Both the position numbers and the translations under genes were made by a program. Of a DNA stretch of 64,000 nucleotides, positions 23,501 to 34,772 are shown piece after piece (positions within the stretch are counted from its first letter, which is position 1; each line of letters opens with the position of its first letter). The notes beneath the pieces were generated by a model. The model was not told where the DNA came from and searched no databases. It saw nothing but the letters and a program-made list of their open reading frames with translations. The stretch covers positions 133,132,689 through 133,196,688 of the forward strand of contig NC_031769.1 in the NCBI RefSeq assembly GCF_001522545.3, written 5' to 3'. The stretch comes from Parus major (Eukaryota; Chordata; Aves; Passeriformes; Paridae).

Positions 23501-26500
23501 AATGTTTTTATTCAGTTTTATTCTGTGAAATAGCCTGAAAAGATCAATCACAAAAACCACAGTAAGGAATTCTGTATTTTTTTTCTCCCTCAGAGATGAA
23601 GTTTCTTATCGTGACTGTGAAAGACCTACCTTTTTCTCCGCAATGAATTTGTAATGCACAAATACTAAGGGAAGATATAGTATAATTGATACTGTGTTTT
23701 TGTTACTGTGCAATGACATATGCGTATAAGTAAAAAAAGAAAAAAGAATTGTAAATAATATCACTTTTATCTGTTACAATTCATATCACCCACTTCTGTG
23801 CTCAAAGAGTAATATGAGTTTCAGTTCTGACTTGTTTATGGGGCACACCAGTCAGGGATATTGACAGGTTTCCTGTATCTGATGCAACATGAAAGGAATT
23901 TAACAGGCATGACAAACAGATATGTCTTGACAAACACATGCAAAACTTCATAATCAGAAGATCAAGTAGACATGTTTTTTAAAATATGTTTAGCTCCGTG
24001 GAGCTCTGACTGCTCCACAGTGAAGTAAAATTATCCATGTAGAGATAAACAAAATAGACAAACAAAAAAATTCCCTGAAGTGGAAGTAGGGAGAGGCTGA
24101 AAAAATTTGAGAGGGAAATACTATATAATAGGCTTGTATATATCTTCTTTTTCCTTGATGTTCACTTATGGGCAGAATCCTGGCCTACATGGAGCTTTAA
24201 TGAGAACCAGTGTGCCCATTCTTGTATTCTTAGGCAGTTTTGAAGTCTAGTAAAGTGAAAATGCAATTCTGCTGCCAGCAGATAAGAGATTATCTTTGGT
24301 GCTATTTTTCAAATAAAGACATTATCTGCAGGCTTAAAGACCACATTGGTGGCATGCCTGGTTTTGAAAGCACAAGATATGATTTGACATACAAAAAAAA
24401 TAAAGATGGAAATGGGATAAAACAGCACTGCTTAAGAAACTGCAAACTCTATTTTTTATTTTATAAAATCAAATAAAAATCCCACTTTTATATTTTATAA
24501 TATAGCATTCATCAATAATAAATCAAAGCATTTACAATAACCTTATAACATTATTTATATTATATAAACTACATTTTAGGATATATAGCACTATTTTTAT
24601 GTGGGTTAAAACAGAGTTTTCATCTAAAGTTCCACAAAAAACTCTTACTAAGTTTTCTACCTTTAATTTTTTCAGTCATAGCTCTATTTTTCTATGTTTT
24701 TAATTAGGGAAGTCATATGTTTTATATTACTTGGCTTGTAAGAATAATAGTCGATTCCATATTCTAATTAAGCTCTAAAAGATTATCTAACTAGTTTACT
24801 TACAGGGTTATTTCATTCTATGCCCCTATAAAGAAGAAGAGCTGTTTATCTATTTCTCTTCTAAAAGGTTCTTTTTTCCCATAAAAGGAAAACAAGAAGG
24901 CATTTCAAGCTGGGTATTTAAGATACTTCCAATTATCTCTGCTTGTCACAGTGAAAAACATTACTGTTAAAATGTAATAATGTCAAATGATCCCTACCAA
25001 GTACGAAGTAATGCTTTCCTTTTTAAAACAAACAAATTATAACTGTGGAGATTGCTTTAAAATTATTCTGTCTCTCCTGAAGCCATAATCTTTGCTAGTG
25101 TAATTTGGCACAAGTTCACCAAATTGAAGGGAGCTTCGCACATTCACCCCAACTGATCATTTGCTGCTATCTGCCCACACAAAAAAAGGTCACTTTTAAT
25201 TTGGAAAAAAATCCCAATATAGTCATGAAAGTTTAAGTTGCTTCTTTAACATCTGGAAGTTAGTTGCCCTCATATGGATGGCAATTTGATCCTACAATGC
25301 CTGCGATATGTGATAAGACATGTTGGACTATTTGCAGACTTCCATCAAGCTGGCAGTAATTAAAAATGATTCAGTCAATCTGTTGTTCTTGAATGTAAAA
25401 AATGCCAAACTTTTGCTACTCACTGATGAACTGTCCAGTTTGGACAGCAGAGGAGCACGACTGGTTGAGTTGGGCTGCAGACAAGTAGCGTCTAGGAGGA
25501 ATGCAGAAAAAACCTTGCTGGTAATATTTCTCTGGTTTAGGATATAAGTGGAGTGCCTAAGTGTGTCCAGTGTCAAGGACTGGCATGTTATGAGGGTGCT
25601 GTATTGTGCCAGTGACCTTCAATATGGACATCATGACAGCTCTAAAAAGAATCTTCATGGTGGAGATTTCTCTAATGAATCTTCTTTGCATAAAATCATT
25701 ATGAAAGATCATATTCTAGTAAAAGGACTCAGCTAAGAGCCAAAGGCCATCCACCATGGCATTTTATATATTTAGAGCCAAACTCTCTTACCTCTAAAAA
25801 CAGGGTGGTTGCACCAAAATTTCCCCAGAAGAGTTTCTGACCCATCTTAGAGGTTAAAGTCAAGGATTTTTTGAGAGATTGCTACCAGTCCCAGGGCCAG
25901 TCCAGACAGTTGCTAATTGCCAACAACTATACAGCATGAACAACCCCAGGCCTCTGCCTAAGTCCAGGCACTGGCTGCCTTTGTTTGAGAAGTTTCTCAT
26001 GCAGCTAGCACAGAAAGAATACCTCTACAAAGAGAAACCTTAAAACTTTTAGAATTCTATATTATTATAGTCTTGGCTGCTAACTTCCAAGGTTGTATAC
26101 TGAGAACCATTCAGCAGCCTGTGGCCCCATGGCCAATGATACCAAGTCTATCCACTCTCCAAAACCTTTTCAGGACCCATCTCTGCATCCAATATTTTCA
26201 GTGTTACAGTGTCCCTTGGCAACATATCACATATTATTGTATGGATTCCTGCTGAATTAAGAACCTCAGCATATGATTTGCTAACAGTTGCAGATTAATG
26301 AGGAAAATAGTACTATAGGAACATAGGTAGGCATGGATTTCAGAGCCTCAAAGAAAAAAGTTGCACAAGACATATAAAATCAATTATTTTTTCCATCAAC
26401 AGAACATTTGGCTAAAGGTTTACGCAAGGGCTAATTTAATAATTTAATAATTTAAATTTATTTTCAGCATGATAAACATGGATAACTTTTTATCTTTTTG

Positions 26501-27295
26501 TTTTCTCTTGCTGAATAAACTCTTTTTAAACATTCTTTTGTGCCACATGCAGCTATCAAAGGAAAGAAACAGCAGTTGTGTCTTTGCAAAAACCAGGAGA
26601 ATAATATTAAGGAACACTTTTGAAAGATTAGAACTTCACGAAAACCAAAATTTCAATAAAACCAACCAGTTTCTCTTCAATAAAACCTTTTCTACTTAAT
26701 TGATAAAACAACTATTTCTCTAATGGGAAGTCACAGTTTTTTAAGTGGACTTTGGTCAGTCAAATTTCTCATAAAAACAGGAATTTGATCATCAACATCA
26801 GCTTATGAATTTTAATGTCTTAGAATAAATTAGCATTTGTGGATCCTAGCAATGGGAATTTCACACTCTTCTGAAAACCAATCTTGTTTATTCTTCCAAG
26901 GCTACTGGTGTTTTAAAAAGGCTTCTCTTATATTACAAAAATCTCAGCTGTTCTAGAGTTGAGAACTCCACTTCAACAAATGAAATTTCAGAGGAAGGAA
27001 AATATAGAGAAAAATAGTAAACAAGGAAAATCTTATTGAAAGTACTGAAATGAAATTACTGTCAGAACAGAATTTCAGTTGAAAAATTAAAAAATGCCTA
27101 ATGGGCTCAGTGACCTTTAAATAAAACTCGATGAAGCCTAAATGTGTCTCCAAATGGTGAGGATAGGTAACTTCAGTGTTCTGGCCTGGCTGATACCTGT
27201 CTCTGAGACTCAAAGGTTTTAATAAGAATGCCATATGGTTTGGATACAGTCAGACTAAAATTAGTAGGATTCACCCAGATGCTGAATTGATTGTC
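20573..27295. other. AT-rich DNA, no gene seen; GC bump at 22.8-23.1 kb
   Basis: About 6.7 kb without a recognised gene. Around 22830-23080 GC rises, with frames up to 121 codons on the minus strand (22679-23044), but no domain is recognisable. A 12-base GTTTAGTATTTT is repeated 20 bases apart at 23158-23189, and TAATTTAA occurs three times in tandem at 26432-26455. Confidence 0.5.
21124..21156. repeat. (TTTA)n microsatellite
   Basis: About eight TTTA units with one interruption (ATTTTATT) near the start. Confidence 0.9.
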
Positions 27296-27690
27296 ATCAT
27301 GGATGACAAAGTGGTTAGGACCAGTTAGTGGCAATCCATCAGGGATAAATCATGTTTGATCAGCTTGATAACCTTCTGTGATGAGGTGACCATATGTGAA
27401 AACAGACGGAAAGCATCTATTGGTGGTACATATATGGCTGTGTCATAACTTTACTTCATTATTGCCTTTGACACCACCTCCCATAGCATTCTAAAATGGA
27501 AGTTTGGGGCTGGATGGATATACCTGGAGATGTTGAAACCTGCCTAAAACTATTGTGCTCAGAAGACAGCAATTTGACACATCCACATCGTGGCTGGTCA
27601 GGAAGTCAAGGCCTATGCTGATGCTGCTCAGTATCTTCATCTTTGGGATGAGGAGTCAAAGTACATCCTCTGCAGTGTTATGGATTTTAT
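27296..27690 (+). mobile_element. CR1 LINE ORF2 fragment, reverse-transcriptase region
   Basis: Plus-strand translation from 27353 gives CLISLITFCDEVT, matching the CR1 reverse-transcriptase stretch that normally precedes the YLDFSKAFDTV motif. The counterpart AFDTTSHSIL follows in another frame near 27466-27500, then a GLDGW-like block. Near 27625, CTCAGTATCTTCATC matches the family's phenylalanine-serine-isoleucine-phenylalanine-isoleucine block upstream of the catalytic YADD-type box, which is not reached. Stops and frameshifts interrupt it throughout. Neither a 3' UTR nor a tail follows, so both ends are lost. In the intact family this domain copies the element's RNA into DNA; here it is a dead remnant. 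Confidence 0.75.
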
Positions 27691-28120
27691 TGAAATAAGG
27701 GGACAAAATGATATGCCAATCCATATAGCTTCAATTCAGGCTCTCTTGAGAACTTGAGGACTAGGCCAGCAGAAAATACATGAAGACAGACAAATACAAG
27801 GTTTTCATACTGACCTGTAAATGTGGGCTCGTGTTCTGTCCCAGATTTCACCTGCCCCTGTCCCCAGAGAGGTGCCTGATTGTCAGGGCTGAGGCTGTCC
27901 CCGTGTCCCTGGGCTACCCTGCTTCTGCCTGGGAGTGGGACAGTTCCAGGCTGCCAGACTGTCCCCGCAGTCCCAGCCCCCTTGCTGCCCCCCAGCCCTT
28001 GCTGCAGCCTGACTGTTTTGCACCCAAGGTGGGGTAAGCCCACACAACTGCCCAGGAGTGCAAGTCATGGAGGGGCAGCTGGAAACCAGCCCTGCCTGAA
28101 CTGCTGTTATGTAACCTGCC
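27691..28120. other. GC-rich patch, unidentified
   Basis: After the CR1 remnant, GC climbs to about 58-60% by eye between 27830 and 28110, with C-rich runs (CAGCCCCCTTGCTGCCCCCC). Frames of 60-118 codons open on both strands, which is typical of GC-rich DNA without stops rather than of one gene. I recognise no protein or LTR. CpG is scarce, so it is not a classic CpG island. Confidence 0.4.
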
Positions 28121-28539
28121 TGTATGGGACACTGGAACTGGTTCCTCTACTACGGCTATATTGGTCACAGAACTTCTAATAATGCTCCTCCTAAACTTAT
28201 GTATCAAAACTGAGTCAAATTAATGACAGGCTTAGTGCTCTGGTTAAAAAAAAAATTCTGAAAAAATTTCCTGGGGCAACCATGGAAATTTAGTCATTAT
28301 TATTACTTTGTCAGTATTTATTCATCTTTTTTGTCATGGTTTTATTTTCATGGACCTGACTTTCCTTTTATATTTTATAACCTCATGCACTTTTTTTTGT
28401 GATGATGCCCCAAATTCTAAGATTGTTTCTGAGGTGATATGCAGTCTTGCCTATCTACATCTGAATCTATTATATAATAAATTATTAAGGTCTCTAAGGT
28501 TATAAAAAGGTCTAAAATTCACAACTCTCATATTCTTCA

Positions 28540-28704
28540 TATCTATATCTAGCTAGCTAGCTAGCTATCCCAATAGATAGATAGATAGATAGATAGATAG
28601 AAAAGAAAGAAAGAGAGAAAGAAAGAGAGAGAAAGAAAGAGAGAAAGAGAGAGAAAGAAAAGAAAGAGAGAAAGAAAGCGAGAAAGCGAGAAAGCGAGAA
28701 AGCG

Positions 28705-28787
<83 letters not shown>

Positions 28788-28798
28788 AAAGAAAGAAA
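28540..28798. repeat. TAGC/GATA/GAAA polypurine microsatellite at gap edge
   Basis: Layered simple repeats appear in order. A short TAGC run (about 28549-28567) is followed by (GATA)n (28575-28600) and then a long GA-rich tract of GAAA and GAGA units. Within that tract is an 8-base GAAAGCGA sub-array (about 28673-28710), and then near-pure (GAAA)n up to the gap. Almost every base from 28600 is a purine on the plus strand. The assembly stops inside this tract. Confidence 0.95.
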
Positions 28799-29486
28799 NN
28801 NNNNNNNNNNNNNNNNNNNNNNNNNNNNNNNNNNNNNNNNNNNNNNNNNNNNNNNNNNNNNNNNNNNNNNNNNNNNNNNNNNNNNNNNNNNNNNNNNNNN
28901 NNNNNNNNNNNNNNNNNNNNNNNNNNNNNNNNNNNNNNNNNNNNNNNNNNNNNNNNNNNNNNNNNNNNNNNNNNNNNNNNNNNNNNNNNNNNNNNNNNNN
29001 NNNNNNNNNNNNNNNNNNNNNNNNNNNNNNNNNNNNNNNNNNNNNNNNNNNNNNNNNNNNNNNNNNNNNNNNNNNNNNNNNNNNNNNNNNNNNNNNNNNN
29101 NNNNNNNNNNNNNNNNNNNNNNNNNNNNNNNNNNNNNNNNNNNNNNNNNNNNNNNNNNNNNNNNNNNNNNNNNNNNNNNNNNNNNNNNNNNNNNNNNNNN
29201 NNNNNNNNNNNNNNNNNNNNNNNNNNNNNNNNNNNNNNNNNNNNNNNNNNNNNNNNNNNNNNNNNNNNNNNNNNNNNNNNNNNNNNNNNNNNNNNNNNNN
29301 NNNNNNNNNNNNNNNNNNNNNNNNNNNNNNNNNNNNNNNNNNNNNNNNNNNNNNNNNNNNNNNNNNNNNNNNNNNNNNNNNNNNNNNNNNNNNNNNNNNN
29401 NNNNNNNNNNNNNNNNNNNNNNNNNNNNNNNNNNNNNNNNNNNNNNNNNNNNNNNNNNNNNNNNNNNNNNNNNNNNNNNNNNNNNN
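28799..29486. other. Assembly gap (688 N)
   Basis: An unbroken run of N. Its left edge lies inside the GAAA tract and its right edge opens into non-repetitive sequence, so the repeat's true length and right boundary are unknown. Any open frame drawn across it is meaningless. Confidence 1.
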
Positions 29487-29865
29487 CTTTCACCTAAGAG
29501 ATCTGTGTGCCAAGGCAAGTCACTCAACCACAGACAAAAGGTGATGGGCAGAACTTTCCCATGTGCTGCTCAAAAAAGAGCACTTTTGTTAATGTATTGT
29601 GGAAAGCACTTGAGAAGTCCCAGCCCAGCAGCCAGTGCCATAGGCCCAGTCCTGGCAGCAGCTGCAGGTCTGCAGGCTGCTGGTGGAGCAAGGCGAGCAC
29701 AGATAACATTTGGTACGTGAGGTGCAGCAGGCTGAGCGTGGACGTGGTGCTGACTTGCAGGTCAGCGTGGCCACAGTCAGGGTGGGCCACCTGACAGACC
29801 CTGGTGACAGGAGCACTGAGGGCAGACTGCGTTACCAAATGGGCAGGAAGAGACAAATATTTTGC
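29487..29865. other. GC-rich patch right of the gap, unidentified
   Basis: Roughly 55% GC by eye with CAGCAG- and CTGCAGG-type words and several 65-110-codon frames on both strands (longest minus 29524-29856). No domain or transposon signature is recognised. It returns to AT-rich sequence at about 29865 with a TTTTTTTAAAAATG boundary. Confidence 0.4.
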
Positions 29866-31267
29866 CTTTTTTTAAAAATGATTTTTTTAAATCTTCAGTT
29901 ACTGTAGGATTGAAGTATTTGCCTACCTGCAAGAGGTGAAAGACTCTTGCTTTCAAACATGGATTGGCATTAACAGGCTGTTAGGGTTTCTTTCATGATT
30001 TATGAGTAGCAGATGTTATTAAATGGAAACACTGCAAGACAAGCTAGAAAATTCTTAGAATGCCTTTTTTCTCATTTCACTTTCATTTCAGTGATTGGTT
30101 CTTAAAAGCTAACCACAGTATATGCAGAGGCTTTGCTGTTCTAGGACATGATGAGAAGAAAGTGATGTTGAAAGGAACAATTAAATTTTGAAATAATTCT
30201 GAAAGTCATATACTTCCACAAAATTATGGAAGGATTTTTCATTTTTGGCAATTGATACAAAGAATTCTGTCACTTTTATGTATTTTATCTCAGTATTTAC
30301 CCCTCTCTGATTTTTCACATGCTCCTAAGAGATCTTTACATAGAAATAAAGAGAGGGGCAAGCCTGCCTTCAACTGTGAAACAAACACTTCTTAGTATTT
30401 GGAGAAGGGATTGCCAGAGTCAGGACAATTTAAACTTTTATCATTCTGCTTATTAAAGACTGCAGACTAGCTAGATTATTAATTGCCAGGTGCTACTCAT
30501 CTCTAGTCTTGGTTCTCCTGTTATCAAATCTGAGAGTAGGAGATACTTGCAGCTTACAAACCTAAAATAGCTCAAAAGTGTTGGTAAAGATATACTTGCT
30601 CTGAAGGTACACAAAGTGCTCTTTGTCAATTTTACTCTACAGTGTTAACTGACATACTGCATGTGGTGCTTGACAGTCCTGTTAAAACTTAGTTTGAAAG
30701 TAACTAAAAGACTGAGAATTTGGCTGTGTGTTATATGGGCCACTTCAGCTTTCACAACATAAAAAGAGGAGGCTTCCAGAGGTGCCAGATCAGACCTCTT
30801 CATGATAGAGGCAAAGCTGATAAATGCATAGTTCCCAGTTTAATTTAATATTCCTTTACTCTCTTCACTGGTGACAGGTCTGGAATGCTAAGGGTTGGAA
30901 GAACAAATAAGTTTGGACCAGAGCTGTGGAAATAAAGATGTTCGCAGGGTAATATCTGAGCTGCCAATCAGCCCAGTATGAATGGGGATAACTGTAAACG
31001 AGTCTGAATTATTGCATGTTTTCTGTACTGCTCTTGAGGGAATCGTTAGGAACTGTTCCTTTATACTCATTTTGCGTTCTGCAGTGGCCTTTATTGTAAA
31101 TAAGCTTAGACACTTTGGATCTATTTTTATCTATCACAATAACAGCTAAATACAGATTTTATACTGAAATTTTATTTATATTTATATTTATACTGAAATA
31201 TTATAAATACTTAGTTTCATTGACATCAAGGCAGAAATTTCATTGATCTTCACCAGGCTCACTCTGA
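29866..31267. other. AT-rich DNA, no gene seen
   Basis: Short frames only and no recognised repeat. A mildly GC-balanced stretch near 30880-31070 has a 60-codon minus frame with no recognisable motif. Confidence 0.5.
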
Positions 31268-31580
31268 TCTCTTGCTGGTCTCTCCTCCCTCATAGCCCAG
31301 TGACATAGTGACAGGAAGCATGGAAATGGTTCAAAACTGCAAAAGGAGGATTTCAGTCTGGATATTAGGGCACATTTCTTTACCATGAAGGTGCTCAAAC
31401 CCTGGAGAAGGTTTCACAGAGACGTAGTTGATTCCCAAAGCCTTTCAGTATTTAAGAGTTATTTGGACAATGTCCTTAATAACATGCTTTAACATTGGTC
31501 AGCCCTGAATTGTTCAGGCAGTTGGACTAGATGATAACATAGTAAGTAACTTGCAAGTGAAATAGTCTGTTCTATAATAC
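31268..31580 (+). mobile_element. CR1 LINE 3' end
   Basis: Plus-strand copy of the ORF2 C-terminus and 3' UTR. GCTGGTCTCTCCTCCCTCAT is followed by AGTGACAGGAAGCATGGAAA, AGTCTGGATATTAGGGCACA, TTTCTTTACC, CCTTTCAGTATTTAAGAGTT and TGGACAATGTCCTTAATAAC. It ends with CAGGCAGTTGGACTAGATGA. The tail is reduced to TGTTCTATAATAC. It is frame-disrupted and only about 310 bp, so inert. It is close in subfamily to the copy at 34066, which shares the unusual GCATGG, AATGGTTCAAAACTG and GGATATTAGG words in the same orientation. Confidence 0.9.
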
Positions 31581-34065
31581 AGGAAATATCCAGCAAGTTC
31601 CACATGGATTACATCAATTGGATTGTTGACTTTTCCACATTTTGTTTGCTACCAGTCTTTACTGACTCTCAGATACACAGCTGAATGTTTTGCAGTCTGG
31701 AAAGGGATGAGCTGGGATGCACATCATGGGCATATGATTTATTATTAAGAGCAGCAGTACCCTATCATGAGCAACAAGCTAACTTAAAACCTTATTTCTG
31801 GTAAATCATTTTCTCTTATAATCAGTTGAGCTATCTTATACTAAAGATGAAAGTACAAAAATCTCTTGTTGTTTGAGCTGCATTATTTCAGGTAATATGT
31901 ATCAAATGCTGCATAATGTAGCCTAAAATTATATAAATGCAGCATTCCCAAATATGGGGAAAGCTGAGTGTTATTTCAGCTGCCAGGCATATTTTTGGAC
32001 AGCAAGTTTTACAGACAGTGCTTGTGCAAGAACAAATAGAAAACAGAAGACAATTTCTTGTGGGCTGTGAAATCAGTTTCAGAAATAGGCTGTGGATATT
32101 TCTGCAATACCACAATCTGCAGTGTGCAGACACACACACACACATTTTTAAATACCTGTACTATCTGTGGTTGCTGAAAATAAAATACTTACATGTTCAA
32201 AAATAAAAAAGACAATAGTATAAGGCCATATGAAAAGACTATGTGAATAGCTAGGTAAAGTAAAGAAGGAGGTGAGAAGTAATAGACCTCATTGTCTGCA
32301 AGAAGTGAAAAAGGAGGGTGTCAAAGACAACATGATTATTTTATATGTGGTCAAAGAGGTTGCCCTTAGACTGAGTTCAGGGAGTATCTAGTAGCTATCT
32401 GGATATGTTTCCTACATCAAGGCCTGTTAAACTGATAAATACTCCTGAGAAAAGATGGAGATGCCCCTTAATACTCAGGTCATTTAAAACTAGATTGCAA
32501 GCTGCAGGGAACAGTTTTAGACTGGCAGGGGAGAGTAACATGCAACCTAATACTCAGCTTTTCATCTCTAGTTACTCTCACTCTGTGACTTCACATTTCA
32601 GGGGACTCTAAACAAAATACCAGTCTCTCACATTGAAGGCACTGGAGATTACTGTGTGGCTTGTTTGCCATTGTTCTGACTGCATTATTTCAGTATAGGT
32701 GTATTGACTCCATGACCGGATGTGAATTCAGGTTAAAACACCACAAAAATATTGTTAAAAGGTTGGAAAAGGGAAAAGACACATTACCTACACACCTCAG
32801 AATCTTCTTTTAAATATTAACTAAAGTTTGGAGCATGGAATGGGGCTGGTGAATTCTCAGACTGATTATGCATTATAGCCCACTTCCTGTTTCCATTGAA
32901 GTCAAAGGCAAAACTCTCATTGATCCCATGGGAACACATGCTATACTTTCCCACTCCATAGCTCTAATATTTTAATGGATTTAAACATTTTTTCTTTTAA
33001 AAAAATCACACTCATGCTGACAGTTTAGACACCAAATTTCTTGAAGCTTGATGTAACTTGAAATAAGCCAGATGTGAAAACCTCTACAAACAAGATTTAT
33101 AATGGAAACAAAATTTTAACCTTAATGTTGACAACTCTTGTGTTATCACTAATATCAATAAAGGGAAGAAAAAAGGGGGTTTTTTTGTCACTCTGTGAGG
33201 ACAAAACCATACAGCTACTCCCTTCTGAAAAATAACTCCCACTAGGACTTCAAAAAAATGCTGGTCACAACCTCTCATTCATGAGGATTCATTATGTTTC
33301 TCATAGTTCTCTCAAAGCTGTTTCTATACAAGGTTGTGGGTTCAGAGGTCACACTGTACATCATGCACAGCATATTGGGGAGCTTTCAGAAGCACAGGTA
33401 CAACTTGAAAGATTATGTTGTATTGTATTATGTGACTCTAAATACACGTAAGGAAAGCCATGTGAACCACTGTATAAAGAAGTCTTACAAAGACCTAAGA
33501 TATTTACATTTTCAAGTAACTCACAAAAAGCACAGGTTTTCTTCTCAATTTCATTTCATGAAATTCCTTGACCAAGAAAAACCTCTCTCTGGACAAGAAG
33601 AGGTGAATTCTTAAGAAAGCCACTAGACAGACCAGAGACCAAAGGCAGTCTAGACTTGTCACTCTTGAGATAAACCTTGTCCTGTGCTCCTCCTATTTAA
33701 TTGGCCAAGTTAAAGTCTTAACTAGTGGTTTTCAAATGTTATTCTTTACTCTTCCATGGACAGTCCCAATGAAGTGCAGACTTTTTAGAGACTTTGAGCA
33801 AATGTTCCCACATTTCAGAAGTAACCTTTCTTTCCTTGTGTCTTTCCTTGATTCAGAAGGTACCTGGGTCAATGTAAATAAGACCAAATAGATGTATTGC
33901 TCTTGGGAGAATCATGCTCATTGGATTATTCTTTTATATTCTACTTTCCTTTTCATTCTGTGATGTCAATAGCTCTCTTGTTTCAGAAACTACAGCTTTC
34001 TATAATAGTTATGTTATGTTATGTAATATTTATTTATGCAAAGCTTCATTTGCAACATAAACCAC
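31581..34065. other. AT-rich DNA, no gene seen
   Basis: It lies between two same-family CR1 copies. A short (CA)n run is at 32129-32143. A segment near 32440-32510 (AGATGCCCCTTAATACTCAG, then GTCATTTAAAACTAGATTGC) weakly resembles the end of an ancient CR1-clade ORF2, but it is too short to call. Frames are 60-106 codons and unrecognised. Confidence 0.45.
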
Positions 34066-34440
34066 TCTGGGAGGTGGAGAGGGTGGTGCTGATCTCTTCT
34101 CCATGGGATTCAGTGACAGGATGCATGGGAATGGTTCAAAACTGCATCAGAGGAGGTTCAGACTGGATATTAGGAAGCATTTCTTTACCAAGAGGGTGGA
34201 AAAACACTGGAAAAGTGTTTTCTAGAGAGGTGGGTGATGCCCCAAGCCTGTCAGTGTTTAAAAGGCACTTGAAAAATACCCTTATTAATATTCTTTAACT
34301 TTAGGTCAACCCTGCAATGGTCTGGCAGTTGGATTAGATGATCATTATAGTTCACTTCCAACTGAAGTATTCTACTCTATTCTAATCTACTTTATGTTGT
34401 GCTGTTCAGTTCTGCTTTGCTCAGTTCTGTTCTGATCTGT
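34066..34440 (+). mobile_element. CR1 LINE 3' end with expanded TTCTA-type tail
   Basis: The plus-strand frame ending at 34298 contains [16 protein letters not shown], a [20 protein letters not shown] stretch and FKRHLKNTLINIL, the CR1 ORF2 C-terminus of the subfamily that ends in pentamer rather than octamer repeats. The 3' UTR follows (GTCTGGCAGTTGGATTAGAT, then TCACTTCCAACTGAAGTATT). After it comes a degenerate pentamer tail, TATTCTACTCTATTCTAATC, which drifts into TCTGTTCTGATCTG-type units up to about 34440. The frame stays open for about 75 residues of the C-terminus but lacks endonuclease and reverse transcriptase, so the element cannot move. Confidence 0.92.
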
Positions 34441-34729
34441 TGCACACAGCAGATGGTTATAGCAGTAAGTATACATCAGAAAAAAGAACAGTAATGATCA
34501 GGAGTTAGCAAAATTACATGGCAGTATGCAGTTAAGCCTTTCTTTCTCTGGGCACAGCTTTGCCTGCAGGAGTTAGGCTCTATCAATTAATTCTTCATGA
34601 GCACAATAATTCAATAATAATACAATTATGATATGTATGTACTCAAGATAAACATGTAGGTAAACAGCAGGAAACTGTCAGTCAGAGGACACTCTAAAAA
34701 CTCAATTGATAAAGAAAGGATATCTGACA

Positions 34730-34772
34730 TTTTCAAAACTCTCTGTTTTGAAAAAACAGAATTTTTTCAAAA
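34730..34772. repeat. Two mutually exclusive hairpins sharing one arm
   Basis: TTTTCAAAAC (34730-34739) and GTTTTGAAAA (34745-34754) form a perfect 10-bp stem with a 5-nt loop. The second arm overlaps TTTTGAAAAAA (34746-34756), which pairs perfectly over 11 bp with TTTTTTCAAAA (34762-34772), again with a 5-nt loop. AT-rich composition makes chance or slippage origin plausible. Confidence 0.75.

Noticed and set aside
28561..29527. Open frames of 310-320 codons on the minus strand
   Set aside because: They run through the N gap and a microsatellite, so the frames are artefacts.
32440..32510. Possible ancient CR1 ORF2 end
   Set aside because: Similarity is limited to a few words over about 70 bp; too weak to call.
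33897..34298. 133-codon plus frame as a possible gene
   Set aside because: Its C-terminal 75 residues are CR1 ORF2; the upstream part is AT-rich filler.
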